Below, piece after piece: positions 23,773-35,791 of a stretch of DNA of 64,000 nucleotides. A program made the position numbers and the translations under genes. A model generated the notes under the pieces. That model ran no database searches, was not told the DNA's origin, and saw nothing but the letters and a program-made list of their open reading frames with translations. The first letter of the stretch is position 1. Each line of letters begins with the position of its first letter. This DNA is from Alviniconcha marisindica. Taxonomy: Eukaryota; Mollusca; Gastropoda; Provannidae. Where the stretch lies: positions 51,001-115,000 of the forward strand of contig JABMCL010001015.1 in NCBI GenBank assembly GCA_018857735.1, given 5' to 3'.

Positions 23773-26700
23773 CTGAAAGCACAAGCAGGAAGTTGGGCAA
23801 CCGTTCACACAGTAAACATGCTGGATCCAATTCAGAAACATGTTGGTTACAGCCAGTGTGCAGCCAAATTGGGCCTGAGAGTGCATGCCCCGGATCCAGC
23901 TTTCCGCATCTGATTCGGTTCTATTCTTCCAAAGAAGGCCTGGTCATGTTTTGCATAAATGCATCTGGTCCAGAAGCAAGACAGTGTGCAAGAATCACCG
24001 GGCCCAGTTCTGGCAGAACACAATCGGCCCACTCTCAAATTCAGCTGCATTCTTCCACAGACAGTCTGGATCATATTCTACAAAACCAGCCTGGATCCAG
24101 TTTGGTTCTGGCTGGCTGTCAGGTTTTGGCCAAACAGATCCGGTCCAGAAGTATGCCGGAGTGCAAGAATCATAGCCTATACCGACTTCTGAGCCTGGAT
24201 GTGAATTGGATCTGGCACGTTTACTGGGATCCTGATAAATCGCAATTACGCAGAACATTTGTTACAATGAAAACAGCTGTGTACCCTTGTTCTGCACGAG
24301 GGAGACACAATCAGCATGGAAGCCCATTACTCATGTTCAGTGTTCTTTCATGAACATCTTGTAAAGTGGTCATCTCTGTCATGACACTATTTTGGCCACT
24401 GATGGTACTGGTAACAAGAAACTGGCTGACACTATTTTGGTCACTGAGGGTACTGGTAACAAGAAACCGGCTGACACTATTTTGGCCACTGATGGTACTG
24501 GTAACAAGAAACCGGCTGACACTATTTTGGCCACTGAGGGTACTGGTAACAAGAAACCGGCTGACACTATTTTGGCCACTGGGGGTACTGGTAACAAGAA
24601 ACTGGCTGACACTATTTTGGCCACTGAGGGTACTGGTAACAAGAAACCGGCTGACACTATTTTGGCCACTGAGGGTACTGGTAACAAGAAACTGGCTGAC
24701 ACTATTTTGGCCACTGAGGGTACTGGTAACAAGAAACCAGCTGACACTATTCTGGCCACTGAGGGTACTGGTAACAAGAAACTGGCTGACACTATTTTGG
24801 CCACTGAGGGTACTGGTTACAAGAAACCGGCTGACACTATTTTGGCCACTGGTGGTACTGGTAAAAAGAAACCTGATCACCCCCCTACCCCTCCCCCACC
24901 CCCACCAGAAAAAGTCAGTTCTTGGTTTTTAACATCCAGTCTACAGCACAGTCACAACCAAGAGTCACAAGTAGGCACATCACTGAAAAATAATGTGAGA
25001 CTTGGATCTGCAGCAGTCAGTAGCAATTGTGTTGTTGTTTTTTTGTTTTTAAATATCACCAAACTAATAGAATTAAAGAACTGCAGTCCTATGGCTATTG
25101 CTTCCCTCACAAAAAGCAACAATCCTGAAATAAATAAAAAAACCACTAGGCCTTAAAGTTTAAAAAGATGTGGTTTTTAATAAGGGATCTGTTGACTAGT
25201 ACTGTACATGATTGGGAATACGACTGATTAATTCATTTAGTCTTTTTTCACTACTGATTTTCAACTGTTCTTAAAATTATCAAAATCACAACACATCATG
25301 AGAAGAAAAAACAAGAACACAACAACAAATATCACCCACTAACAACCATAAAAATATGATGAGGAATTTTGAAAAACAGTGGTACTATAATCTGGTGAGG
25401 GTGTTCACATGAAAATATGAACAACAGCAGTGAGAGGTATATTTACTGGTACACAAACATGAACATGGACTTTAAAAAATAAATAAATATATATATAAGA
25501 AGAAGAAAGGGTGGTCCTCGATTACCCAACTGAAATCTATGAACAACAGAGTTTACAAAATGAGTGGTCTTTGTTGCTGGGTGCATTTACTCAATGCAAA
25601 TATGCATAAAATGAGTTCAGACTGACTCTAGAAAAAGACTGCTCTTCTCTGTTGAAGAGTGGTTTGCTTTGTTGTAGATGGTGACTACTGCTCTTCTTTG
25701 TTGAAGAGTGGTCTGCTTTGTTGTAAGGGGTGACTACTGCTCTTCTTTGTTGAAGAGTGGTCTGCTTTGTTGTAAGGGGTGACTACTGCTTTTTCTTTGT
25801 TGAAGAGTGGTCTGCTTTGTTGTAAGGGGTGACTACTGCTCTTCTTTGTTGAAGAGTGGTCTGCTTTGTTGTAAGGGGTGACTGCTGCTCTTCTCTGTTG
25901 AAGAATGGTCTGCTTTGTTGTAGATGGTGACTGCTGCTCTTCTTTGTTGAAGAGTGGTCTGCTTTGTTGTAGATGGTGACTGCTGCTCTTCTTTGTTGAA
26001 GAGTGGTCTGCTTTGTTGTAGATGGTGACTGCTGCTCTTCTTTGTTGAAGAGTGGTCTGCTTTGTTGTAGATGGTGACTGCTGCTCTTCTTTGTTGAAGA
26101 GTGGTCTGCTTTGTTGTAGATGGTGACTGCTGCTCTTCTTTGTTGAAGAGTGGTCTGCTTTGTTGTAGATGGTGACTGCTGCTCTTCTTTGTTGAAGAGT
26201 GGTCTGCTTTGTTGTAGATGGTGACTGCTGCTCTTCTTTGTTGAAGAGTGGTCTGCTTTGTTGTAGATGGTGACTGCTGCTCTTCTTTGTTGAAGAGTGG
26301 TCTGCTTTGTTGTAGATGGTGACTGCTGCTCTTCTTTGTTGAAGAGTGGTCTGCTTTGTTGTAGATGGTGACTGCTGCTCTTCTTTGTTGAAGAGTGGTC
26401 TGCTTTGTTGTAGATGGTGACTGCTGCTCTTCTTTGTTGAAGAGTGGTCTGCTTTGTTGTAAGGGGTGACTACTGCTCTTCTTTGTTGAAGAGTGGTCTG
26501 CTTTGTTGTAGATGGTGACTACTGCTCTTCTTTGTTGAAGAGTGGTCTGCTTTGTTGTAAGGGGTGACTACTGCTCTTCTTTGTTGAAGAGTGGTCTGCT
26601 TTGTTGTAGATGGTGACTACTGCTCTTCTTTGTTGAAGAGTGGTCTGCTTTGTTGTAGATGGTGACTACTGCTCTTCTTTGTTGAAGAGTGGTCTGCTTT

Positions 26701-29700
26701 GTTGTAAGGGGTGACTACTGCTCTTCTTTGTTGAAGAGTAGTCTGCTTTGTTGTAAGGGGTGACTACTGCTCTTCTTTGTTGAAGAGTGGTCTGCTTTGT
26801 TGTAGATGGTGACTACTGCTCTTCTTTGTTGAAGAACGGTCTGCTTTGTTGTAGGGGTGACTACTGCTCTTCTTTGTTGAAGAATGGTCTGCTTTGTTGT
26901 AGGGGTGACTACTGCTCTTCTTTGTTGAAGAGTGGTCTGCTTTGTTGTAAGGGGTGACTACTGCTCTTCTTTGTTGAAGAACGGTCTGCTTTGTTGTACG
27001 GTCCTGAAAACGGAACCTGGTCTCCCATGAGGAGCCGGTCTTTCATGAAGGCATCTGCTGGTACTTTAGCAATCAACTTGTGACCAGGGGAGAGAAACCT
27101 CTGTGGTGTTACAGTGGATGACATAAAGTGTAACAGCCGAAGCTGTGGAGAAAGGGATGGAATGAAAGACCACAGAGAGGGAAATAATAATAGCAGAAGA
27201 CAAAGACTGTCAGAATAGAAGACATGAAGTTGATGAACTGGGGCGAGGGGTAACACAGGAAGACACGGTGCAACAGACATGGATGTACAGAGGGTAACAC
27301 TGCGAGATTAAGAGAGGGGTAACAGAAACAGTAGAAGCCCATAAAAAAGAAGAGTAACAGTAGGAGGCACTGAAAGAATGATAACTTGGGGAACATGAAG
27401 GGAGTGTAACAGTGAAAGATGAGGATTGAGGGAAAAGAATGGAAGCCACTGGGGCGAAGGGTAACTTCAAGAACATGCAGAGAATGTAACAGCGGAAGCT
27501 ACGGTCTGATGGGAGATAATGAAAGCCACTGGAGACAGTGGGGAACATGAAGGAAGTGTAACAGTGAAAGATGAGGACTGAGGGGAAAGAATGGAAGCCA
27601 CTGGAGCGAATGGTAACTTTAAGAACATGCAGAGAATGTAACAGTGGAAGCCAGTCTGATGGGAGATAATGAAAGCCACTGGAGACAATGGTAACCTGGA
27701 AGCCACTGGAGAGAATGGTAACTTGGAGAACATGAAAAGAATGTAACAGTGGAGGACATGGACTGATGGGAAATAATGAAAGCCACTGGAGAGAATGGCA
27801 ACTTGGAGAACATGAAGAGAGTGTAACAGTGGAAGATACAGACTGAGCGGAAACAAATGGAAGCCACTGGAGAGACTGGTAACTTGGAGAACATGAAAAA
27901 GTTCAACAGTGGAAGACGTAGACTGATGAAAAATAACGCAAGGCACTGGAGAGAATGGCAACTTGGAGAACAAGGCACTGGAGAGAATGGCAACTTGGAG
28001 AACATGAAGAGTGTGTAACGGAGGAGGATATGGACTGATGAGAAATAACGCAAGGCACTGGAGGGAATGGCAACTTTGAGAACATGAAGAGAGACTAACA
28101 CTAATGTGGAGGACATGGACTGATGAGAAATAATGCAAGACATTGGAGAGAATGGCAACTTGGAGAACATGAAGAGAATGTAACAGTGGAAGACACAGAA
28201 GTGGGGGTAAGCAAGGTTCTCCGCTATTATCATATGCAAACAAACTGTACAACATCCAGCTGATCTCTACTCTCTGTTACAAACACTGTACACAGGTACA
28301 ATCTAACACGATTTACAACGCGTAATTAGCTTCAGAAAAACAGCCCTGCCTCCTGCTTCCAGTCCTATGGTCCATCCAAGTTAAAAAAATGGCTGACATA
28401 AGTATAGTTTAGAAGGAGAGTATGTGTGTATGTGTGGTGGTGGGGGATAGGGGTGGGGTGGGTGCTCACAAACCACTGGCTTCTATTGTTCTAAACAATA
28501 TTTTTCATTAAAGTCAGTTTACGTAGGAATTTGGGTTTATATTCTGGTAACAAAATCACCCTGTTGCTTAGCAACAGGAATTTATCATTTGCCAGTGAAA
28601 TGAATGGAAAACCTCAGAAAAGAATGAAGCAGTAAATGTCAATTAAACAAAGCAGTGGTTCATAAAGGCAAATGTGTATCAAAGTACCAAAACCTGGTCC
28701 TTTACTGAGTCAAAATGCTCAGTCGTTTGAGTATGTTGATTGTAATTTACATTCACCCATAATCATACCTGCAGCAATACAATTCTGACTTGTGGGGCAT
28801 TTGTGAGTATGGTAAGGAATGAAGTTTAAAGACAAGTATCCAAAAGAACAAAACAGTAGCGAGTACAGTTTGATGCCTGTATAAAAATTCTAAAACTTTC
28901 ACTCATGTAAGTTTACCAGTTGTTCAGTCTCCCTCAACACAATCATAGACTCACTGAATGCACATTCCAGACCTGGCTGTCACCTGTCAAAGAATGTGTG
29001 TGTGTGTGTTTTTACATCTCTGCCCACCCCCTCCACCCACCTCATTTCAAGACAAAAGGGTTTAGTCTCAAAAGAATTTACAATACTGTGGATTTTATAT
29101 GGCTCTTGTCCTTAGCACAGATTACAAACCATTTGTGATTCATCATCAGAACAAAAGCATACAATATACATAGATCTGCAATTTCCTAAAAACAAAAACA
29201 AACAAACAAATCTCAACCAAAATGCATTGATCCAAAGAGTAAAGACTGTTTCCCCATATTTCAAATTGCCCTGATATAACTGTAATGGCTGACTGGGCGT
29301 AAAACACCAAGTTACTTGCTCATTCCCCGTATTTCAAATTGCCCTGATATAACCGTAATGGCTGACTGGGCGTAAAACACCAAATTACTTGCTCATTCCC
29401 CGTATTTCAAATTGCCCTGATATAACCGTAATGGCTGACTGGGCGTAAAACACCAAGTTACTTGCTCATTCCCCGTATTTCAAATTGCCCTGATATAACC
29501 GTAATGGCTGACTGGGTATAAAACATCAAGTTACTTGCTCACTCCCCATATTTCAAATTGCCTTGATATAACCGTAATGGCTGACTGGACATAAAACACC
29601 AAGTTACTTGCTCACTCCAGGTATTTCAGAATGTGATGTAGAGAGCACCCTCACATGCTGGAGAAGACCAGTTTGGTGGATGTCCAAACAGACTGGTTAC

Positions 29701-32700
29701 AGGGAGTAAAAAACAAAAAACTGCCAGTCAGGCAAGACCACTGCACTTCAGACTGACGTCAAGAGTCAGTTTTGTGCAGAAATTGCCAACTTTTGACCGG
29801 TTCACAAGAGCAGGTCGGTTCACACAATGACGGTCCCTCACCAGACCATGAGCTGGTATGCATGCAATGAGTTAATGACAAAGCCTGTTACCCCCAAATT
29901 CTGGTTAGTTATAGTTCTTGTACATGTATACATGTATAATAAAGCACCCCTTCCAAAGCAAAGTTAGGCTGAAAGCTCCCATCTGTCTGCTCAGTTTATG
30001 CAACAGTGCACAAGCAACAAAGCAGGTTAGTTCTCTCGGGGCACAGACACTACACCATGACAATATTCAGGACAACTTCAAACAATGCTTGACATAAAAA
30101 ATAAAAATAAAAAAAATATTAAAAAATATTCACGAAAAAAAGCATGCGATCAAAATGACATCAAAATCAAAAGAATGTGCCAGAGGTTTTGCTTAACGCA
30201 GACACGTCAAATTGCAACGGCCCAATGCTGTCCATCTGTACTCACCTGTGCTACAGCATACAAACTACTTGTAACCATGGTCCAGAATACAAGGTGCTGG
30301 TAACCCCAGTATACAAGGTACCAGTATGGCAGTAGCTCTAGCACACAAGCTGCCAGTAGCCCCAGCAAAACTAATAACCCAAAGTCCAACACCTCAAAGT
30401 CATGAATACGTGAGGGGAAGGGGAATAAAAAAGGGGGGGGGGGGGGGGGACACTGTAACAAGGGGAGTCTACTCTACACACCAAGACAAAGTAGAGAGGA
30501 GTTTTCTTTCCTTACCTCTCCTTCATGAATTGCTCATTCTCAATCCTTCAGCGAAGGAGAAACAGAAACCATGGTGAAAACAAGTAGACATGGGGACCCC
30601 CTTTGCAACACTATAGCTAGTCTGTGTTCACTTCCCCCCAACACTACAGGTAGTCTGTGTTCACCTCAACCCAACACTGTAGGTAGTCTGTGTTAACCTC
30701 AACCCAACACTATAGCTAGTCTGTGTTCACTTCCCCCCAACACTACAGGTAGTCTGTGTTCACCTCAACCCAACACTATAGCTAGTCTGTGTTCACTTCC
30801 CCCCAACACTACAGGTAGTCTGTGTTAACCTCACCCCAACACTATAGCTAGTCTGTGTTCACCATGTCCCAACACTATGGGTAGTCTCTGTTCACCTCGC
30901 CCCAACACTATAGGTATTCTGTGTTCACCTCACCCCAACACTATAGCTAGTCTGTGTTCACCTCACCCCAGCACTATAGCTAGTCTGTTCACCTCACCCA
31001 ACACTATAGCTAATCTGTGTTAACATCACCCAACACTATAGCTAGTCTGAGTTCACCTCACCCCATCACTATAGCTAGTCTGTGTTCACCTCACCCCAAC
31101 ACTACAGGTAGTCTGTGTTCACCTAAACCCAACACTATAGGTTGTGTGTTAACCTCACCCAACACTATAGCTAATCTGTGTTCACCTCACCCCAGCACTA
31201 TAGCTAGTCTGTGTTCACCTCACCCCAACACTATTGGGCGATTCAGGCGGGGTTATTAACTCCCTTGACTTTTACCCAGCATCACTTAAGTCCCTTGGCT
31301 GCTTTTACTTCCGGTGAGTACTTTCTTCACAATGGAAGGCGGTGACAGTGAATTTTACACTGCCAACTTTAAAAGCATTTTTGGAGGCCCGTAGTCATAA
31401 TGTGTCTGGCAATAAGCAATAACATGTTGCTCATGCTATAGGATGCCCCAAAATGCATTTTTTCTATGATCTACTGGTCAACCAAAAAATGATGCAAAGA
31501 CACTTTTTTTCCACCCTATATCCCCTTTCCATGGTAATTTTTGCAACTGCAACAGTATTGGCATTTGTACTGCTTCGCGATTCTAGGTTCAACTTCCACT
31601 GTTATACACAGCGTGAAGCAACGCCTACTCAGAAATTGGCCCAGAAGTGCGCTGTGACCCCTCGCAATGTCTTGCGTGAAAGATTACAAAGCACATTCAC
31701 TCTAGCAAACCAGCTTCGCCGAATCGCCCAATAGCTAGTCTGTGTTAACTTCACCCCAACACTATAGCTAGTCTGTGTTCACCTCAACCCAACACTATAG
31801 CTAGCATGTGTCCACCTTGCCCCAACACAACAGGTAGTCTGTGTTCACCTAAACCCAACACTATAGGTAGTCTGTGTTAACCTCACCCAACACTATAGCT
31901 AGCATGTGTCCACCTCACCCCAACAATCAGCCACACAATTTGTGTTGTTGATGAAATGGTGTGCAGTTCAAGCACGTTTTGATGATCTTAAACATGATTC
32001 AAGCATTGCTCTGCTGGTGCTCATTTACACTTCTACACCCATATAAATGCACATCTGTACGAGTGTATGGATGAACTGCAAAATAATGAAGGTGATGGGG
32101 GGTGGAGTAGTGGGCAGTACTTTTCAAATCAAACATGTTGTGCAGCTCATATTGCATTTCCCATGAGCAGATCAAGAACCTGCCCTGTCGTCATCTCATA
32201 TGGCTAGCCACAAGAAGATGTTTAAAAAAAAGTTCATCGCGATCAGCACCATGAATCTGTGTGTCTGTATATTTCACAGCAATGTTCACAGTGGCAGGTC
32301 ATCACTTCATACACTCTTTTCCTGAAATGTTCTGACCTTGATCCTCTGAGATGAAAACAAGTCATGGGGGCCAAGACGCTAGACAAACATTGTGTTGTTT
32401 TTTTCACAATCCACTGCCATGGTTTTCATGACACACAGAAGTGATTTAATCAATTTACTATTTCCTTACAGTCGTGAAAAAAAGGACTTAAGGGCCTAAT
32501 GGTGGAGCAAAATTCCTGCAGGAAAGCCAGTAAACCAGCGAGTATATTTTATACTCCATATGTTGTTTGTTTTTTTACTTCATTGTCCCCTGCGTGACAT
32601 TCAGGTCACCTTTCCTGGGTATGGCACAGCAGCTGCAAGAGCAGCTACACACTCATACCAGTGCGTGCAGTATTTCCGTGTGTCAAAACAATGGCATGGC

Positions 32701-34082
32701 TGCTAGTGCTTGGGATGTTACACATGTGATTGCACATGCGGATGCACTGACACTGTAAGAGTCTGCACTGAAAGTTGACTCTGGGAGAAAAATCCTTTGC
32801 TGCAACTGGGACTTGAATCCGTATAGGTATTGCACCTGGCTTTTCAGTCAGACCTCTACCAACTGAGTTATTCCTGTCCTATTCGCTCCACTAACTGAGC
32901 TATTCCTGTTTGGCTTTTAAGTAACAAAAAACACACAAGGCAATCAATAAAGAAAGCACACGGTAAGCTACTTTCAATTCACACTGAGTGCAAATGGAAG
33001 TCCTGTTGGTTAATAAAAACACTGCAGAAAGCTGTCAAAGTTAGCATTAACTCTTATAAAAAGAAGCTTAGGAAATATAAATCATATGCTTAACCCTTTC
33101 ACTCCAACCAACACACCAAAATCACAACAGATTCCATATACTGATTCTAAGACTATTGTACTTCACTTTTATCAGTTTATGGGGTCAGTATCTATACTTG
33201 GCCTGAGTAAGAAAGTGAAACACTTGATGATGATGACTCCATCTGAAATGTGCTGAAAAACTCAACACACAACATGCTTGAAGGGAACTGTAATTCACAA
33301 CAACAAAAACGATTTCTATTTGCAGCGGCCCTTCTTTCTGCGAGACACCAGAGACAAGCCTGAAGATATTTGATAGCCACAAGCCAGTCTTTTCACCCAA
33401 AACAAGCTGCTGAAGCCATAATCTTCTGCAAGGAGTGAAAAGATTAACCACTCAAGCATTACAGCGAGCAAATCTATTTTAGAACAAAAGAGCAGTTGAC
33501 TGGCATCAAATACCTGTTGTTTTCACGCGTCTTCTCCAGCTGCTCGGCATGGTGCTTGTACCAATCATCCAGTTCCTTCTTGGCCTTTTGTCTCCACTCC
33601 TCTTTCGCCTTCTCCTCTGCCTCATCTGCAAGTGCACCATGCAGCCCCACAAATGCAAGAGAAGTAGAAAAGAAAGAAAAAACTGACTTGTTTGACTGAA
33701 CAAAAGACAAAAACTCAACCAAACAAGGTAAAATTATTCTCATTTTTCATAATTTTTAACCATTTATCCATTGTTTAAGTGTTGTTTTCTGGCTTGACAA
33801 AGGGGATTCCCCAAAAATCTGCATACTGTGTGTCCGTGTCAAAACAAATAAGCGTTCGTTTGAACCTTTTTGTGTTTGGATCTTGCAAGAGAAGGAAACT
33901 AGGTTTACATCAAGTTGAGTCTTCTGACTTATGTCTGTGTTTACGGTATCTGCCATCACATAATGCCTTTACGATGATGGATTTCACAAAACAGTCAAAC
34001 AGAACATCTATGGAAATCTTCTGTTAAGTTTCATTTATTACACTTTCTCCCTAACACTACAGCATGTTTTCAGTGTTGCATT

Positions 34083-34113
<31 letters not shown>

Positions 34114-34603
34114 TTTAACACAAAACAGACTTGCATTCAGTCATTTACACATGCATGCACGCACACAACCTATCATGTATGCATAATTTACCAGCAACTA
34201 CCCCCTTAGGGTTGAGGCATTCTAAAAATGTTTGTGCCAACCTTTCTGCTGCAGCCTCTTGGCCTGCTCCTCTCTCCAGATGCGGATCTTCTCTGGCTCC
34301 ACACGCACTGTGTCTTGCTGAGAGATGGCCGAGTACATGTCTGTCGGGCCATTTGTCTGCTCACACACACCAAAAAAATTGTTATAATAAACATAAACAT
34401 TAATCTGGTGTCACATATTCAAAGTATGTTAGGAGAATGGACCAGTCCCCCCCCCCCACCCCCCCCCCAAAAAAAAACGCAAAAAAGAATGAGCAAGAGG
34501 ACTAGTGTCATTGATCCTTTGAGTTTGACATAATCCTTGCATGTGACTGTGAGGTAAAAACCACCACAGATGCAATATGCCCATTTACCATCAAGAGATA
34601 GAT

Positions 34604-34665
<62 letters not shown>

Positions 34666-35144
34666 TGTGTGTGCTATAAATTCCAGACGTGCATCACAGT
34701 TTCAAACACATTCAGGATTCACATGCAATGATTCACTCCACCAACCTGTTCTTGTGTGAAATCATCACCACCACCAGCAACTTGGTCTAACACTTCGGCT
34801 GCCTGCTGTTCCCCACCAAGGGAGTCGAAACCACCATCTGCAAATGCACCATAAACACTATAATTTATACTCAATACTGTATTATTCAGCGTGTGTAATT
34901 TGTCAGCAACACTAAGTGCACTAAACAGATCAGAGCAGTGGGCGTAGCACCGGCAAACAACACATCCACAGAGAGAAACGGCGAACATTAATGAAAGCAC
35001 AGATCCCATACCTTGATTTTGTATTGCATCTGTGGACTCAAAATCTTCAAGACCTGCTAATTCTGACTGCTCACGAGCCAGAAACTCCGCAGCAGGGTCT
35101 TCTTCAGCGGCTTGTCCAGAGGCGAAGTCGTCAAAGTCAGCCAT
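23601..35144 (-). CDS. Clc: Clathrin light chain, complete, five exons
   Basis: Regulatory light chain of the clathrin triskelion; binds the heavy-chain hub on coated vesicles. Exons on the minus strand are 35012-35144, 34746-34837, 34242-34356, 33514-33625 and 23601-23772, totalling 624 nt in one frame (207 residues). Features in order: acidic N-terminus beginning MADFDDFA; the EDFES(T/x)D acidic segment; NGPTDMYSAIS and EPEKIRIWREEQ; a charged helix EEKAKEEWRQKAKKELDDWY that binds the heavy chain; and a conserved C-terminus WEKITRLCEFNPKNSK ... KDVSRLRSILLQLKQTPLVR. It is head-to-head with TBCEL and converges on Pumilio. The 9.7-kb intron 4 contains an exon-like duplicate near 27050 that might be an alternative exon. 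Identification is very secure. Confidence 0.97.
23800..24260. repeat. Degenerate tandem array in clathrin intron 4
   Basis: Imperfect ~80-bp units with GATCCAGTTTGGTTCTGG-like and CAGAAGTATGC/GTGCAAGAATCA motifs. Strongly diverged compared with its neighbours. Confidence 0.65.
24375..24872. repeat. 45-bp minisatellite
   Basis: Eleven units of ACTATTTTGGCCACTGAGGG + TACTGGTAACAAGAAACCGG. The period is a multiple of three with no stops, so 15-residue peptide repeats appear in several frames on both strands. No start context or splice context supports coding. Confidence 0.93.
25637..26998. repeat. 49-bp minisatellite, about 28 units
   Basis: TGCTCTTCTTTGTTGAAGAG + TGGTCTGCTTTGTTGTA + GATGGTGACTGC. 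Units between ~25.92 and ~26.45 kb are essentially identical, while both flanks mix an AAGGGGTGACTACT variant. This suggests recent expansion of the core. Confidence 0.95.
27001..27090 (-). pseudogene. Exon-like duplicate of the clathrin light chain last-exon start
   Basis: On the minus strand, one frame reads KVPADAFMKDRLLMGDQVPF, alignable with AEEAFIKDRDEKVPGQ of the last exon. It sits where vertebrate light chains have their neuron-specific inserted exons, which also echo this segment. However, joining exon 4 (phase 2) at the nearest acceptor-like AG (before TTGATTGC) gives an immediate stop. An AG before GTTTCTCT is in frame on entry but leaves in the wrong phase. It is therefore a decayed or unconventional alternative exon. 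It is flanked on both sides by minisatellites. Confidence 0.35.
27385..28205. repeat. ~80-bp minisatellite in clathrin intron 4
   Basis: About ten imperfect units around GCCACTGGAGAGAATGGCAA, TTGGAGAACATGAAGAGA and GTGTAACAGTGGAAGA, with internal deletions. Confidence 0.9.
28206..29240. other. Clathrin intron 4, low-information stretch
   Basis: I see no exon or recognisable element here. It is A-rich on the + strand, with a short GT run near 28998. Confidence 0.5.
29246..29622. repeat. 73-bp tandem array built on a dispersed motif
   Basis: Five units containing CCCCGTATTTCAAATTGCCC and GGCTGACTGGGCGTAAAACA. The GACTGGG(C/T)(G/A)TAAAAC motif also occurs singly near 2903 and 58452 and inverted near 52185. 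The array is therefore an amplified piece of a dispersed element. Confidence 0.9.
30605..31925. repeat. ~37-bp minisatellite interrupted by a MITE
   Basis: Units CAACACTATAGCTAGTCTGT + GTTCACCTCACCC run from ~30605 to 31233 and resume at 31732 to ~31925. The interruption is exactly the element at 31234-31731. Confidence 0.93.
31234..31731. mobile_element. 498-bp MITE with TA target duplication
   Basis: Left end TTGGGCGATTCAGGCG and right end, read in reverse complement, TTGGGCGATTCGGCG: 11 matching bases, one indel, then GGCG. Removing the element plus one TA restores an intact repeat unit (CACTATAGCTAG), proving insertion at TA. TA duplication points to a Tc1/mariner-type transposase acting in trans. 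An internal 93-codon open frame shows no family I know. Confidence 0.92.
32590..32905 (-). mobile_element. SINE-like element, family 2, with tRNA-like boxes
   Basis: The minus strand carries TAACTCAGTTGGTAGAGG (A-box-like) and GGATTCAAGTCCC (B-box-like), typical of a tRNA-derived head. The rest matches 5588-5955. It lies in clathrin intron 4. Confidence 0.7.
33514..33625 (-). CDS. Clc: Clathrin light chain exon 4
   Basis: Acceptor TTGCAG, donor ACAG|GTATTT. Encodes the charged helix DEAEEKAKEEWRQKAKKELD and HHAEQLEKTRENN. Phase 1 in, phase 2 out, joining in frame directly to the last exon. Confidence 0.95.
34242..34356 (-). CDS. Clc: Clathrin light chain exon 3
   Basis: Acceptor GAGCAG, donor AAAG|GTTGGC. 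Encodes TNGPTDMYSAIS through WREEQAKRLQQK, the start of the heavy-chain binding helix. Phase 0 in, phase 1 out. Confidence 0.95.
34606..34674. repeat. (GT)n microsatellite
   Basis: Nearly pure GT run of about 33 units with one GTGGTG break, inside clathrin intron 2 region. Confidence 0.97.
34746..34837 (-). CDS. Clc: Clathrin light chain exon 2
   Basis: Acceptor TTTGCAG, donor CAG|GTTGGT. Encodes GGFDSLGGEQQAAEVLDQVA and a GGGDDF linker. Phase 1 in, phase 0 out. Confidence 0.93.
35012..35144 (-). CDS. Clc: Clathrin light chain exon 1
   Basis: Start ATG is the complement of 35142-35144, followed by MADFDDFASG and DFESTDAIQNQ. Donor AAG|GTATGG, phase 1. No better upstream ATG is seen. Confidence 0.95.
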
Positions 35145-35551
35145 GTTGAATCAGAATGACGTCGTTATCGGAAGTAGTGTGGGAAATTTTATTACTGGTC
35201 AGTCATTGGTTGATATGTTATGTATGTAATACACTCGAGTCGAATTTATAATTATAATAATTATAAATTGAAGACAATATGGATTGTTTCTGATCATCAT
35301 TGTTCATATCGGATGTTATCTCGATCGGAAACTGTTAAATGTTGGTGCTAGGGTAAGATTTGTTCTGTTTTTGTAACAAACTGAAATAATGTCAAATGCA
35401 TCACACCCGAACCAAACAAACACACATTGTGCCAGGTTGGCGTCGCGTCCCCTTGGAGGAGAGAATGATCGCATTTCTATAAATACAACCTGGCCTCACC
35501 TCGAACAAAGAATAGTCAAAGACTATAAACTGGAATTCCTGAGCTGCGACA
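35145..35551. promoter_or_regulatory. Shared divergent promoter region, clathrin light chain / TBCEL
   Basis: 407 bp separate the two start codons. Near the clathrin ATG are TGACGTCG (35157-35164, CRE-like) and CGGAAGTA (35169-35176, ETS-like, ACTTCCG on the clathrin strand). On the TBCEL side TATAAATA (35478-35485) lies 67-74 bp before the ATG. The motifs are seen; their use is inferred. Confidence 0.6.
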
Positions 35552-35791
35552 ATGGAGCAAACAGTTCAGGTGCCACAAGAGCCTAAAAGCAGCAAGACCA
35601 AGTCGAAGTTGTCTGCTAGGGAGCCAAAGAAAAAGATGCAGAAAACTAGGTCATTTACCGATGCTTTGAGAGAAAAATACTGCAGTCAGGATGACTGCGA
35701 TCCCTACGAGTTTATCATCGACATCGTGATCCGAGGAAAACCCAGGAACAACGGACCCACTTCTGCAGAACTGGCACACCTCAGAAATGTT
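35552..35791 (+). CDS. TBCEL: TBCEL exon 1
   Basis: Starts ATGGAGCAAACAG, 80 codons, donor GTAAGT at 35792, phase 0. Lysine-rich start, then SFTDALREKYCSQDD and FIIDIVIRG. An earlier ATG at 35389 opens a different frame and is not favoured. Confidence 0.9.

Noticed and set aside
24311..25156. Repeat proteins on both strands (TILATEGTGNKKPAD and others)
   Set aside because: A 45-bp array with period divisible by three; open in many frames, no start context, inside a clathrin intron.
27467..28255. 262-residue minus-strand frame on the clathrin strand
   Set aside because: Composed of ~80-bp minisatellite; no similarity to light chain and no consistent splice phases.
31453..31734. 93-residue ORF inside the TA-flanked MITE
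   Set aside because: No family recognised; it overlaps the inverted end and the element is too short to encode a transposase.
35389..35586. Upstream ATG of TBCEL as the real start
   Set aside because: Different frame from the conserved protein; the ATG at 35552 leads directly into the family sequence. At most an upstream ORF.
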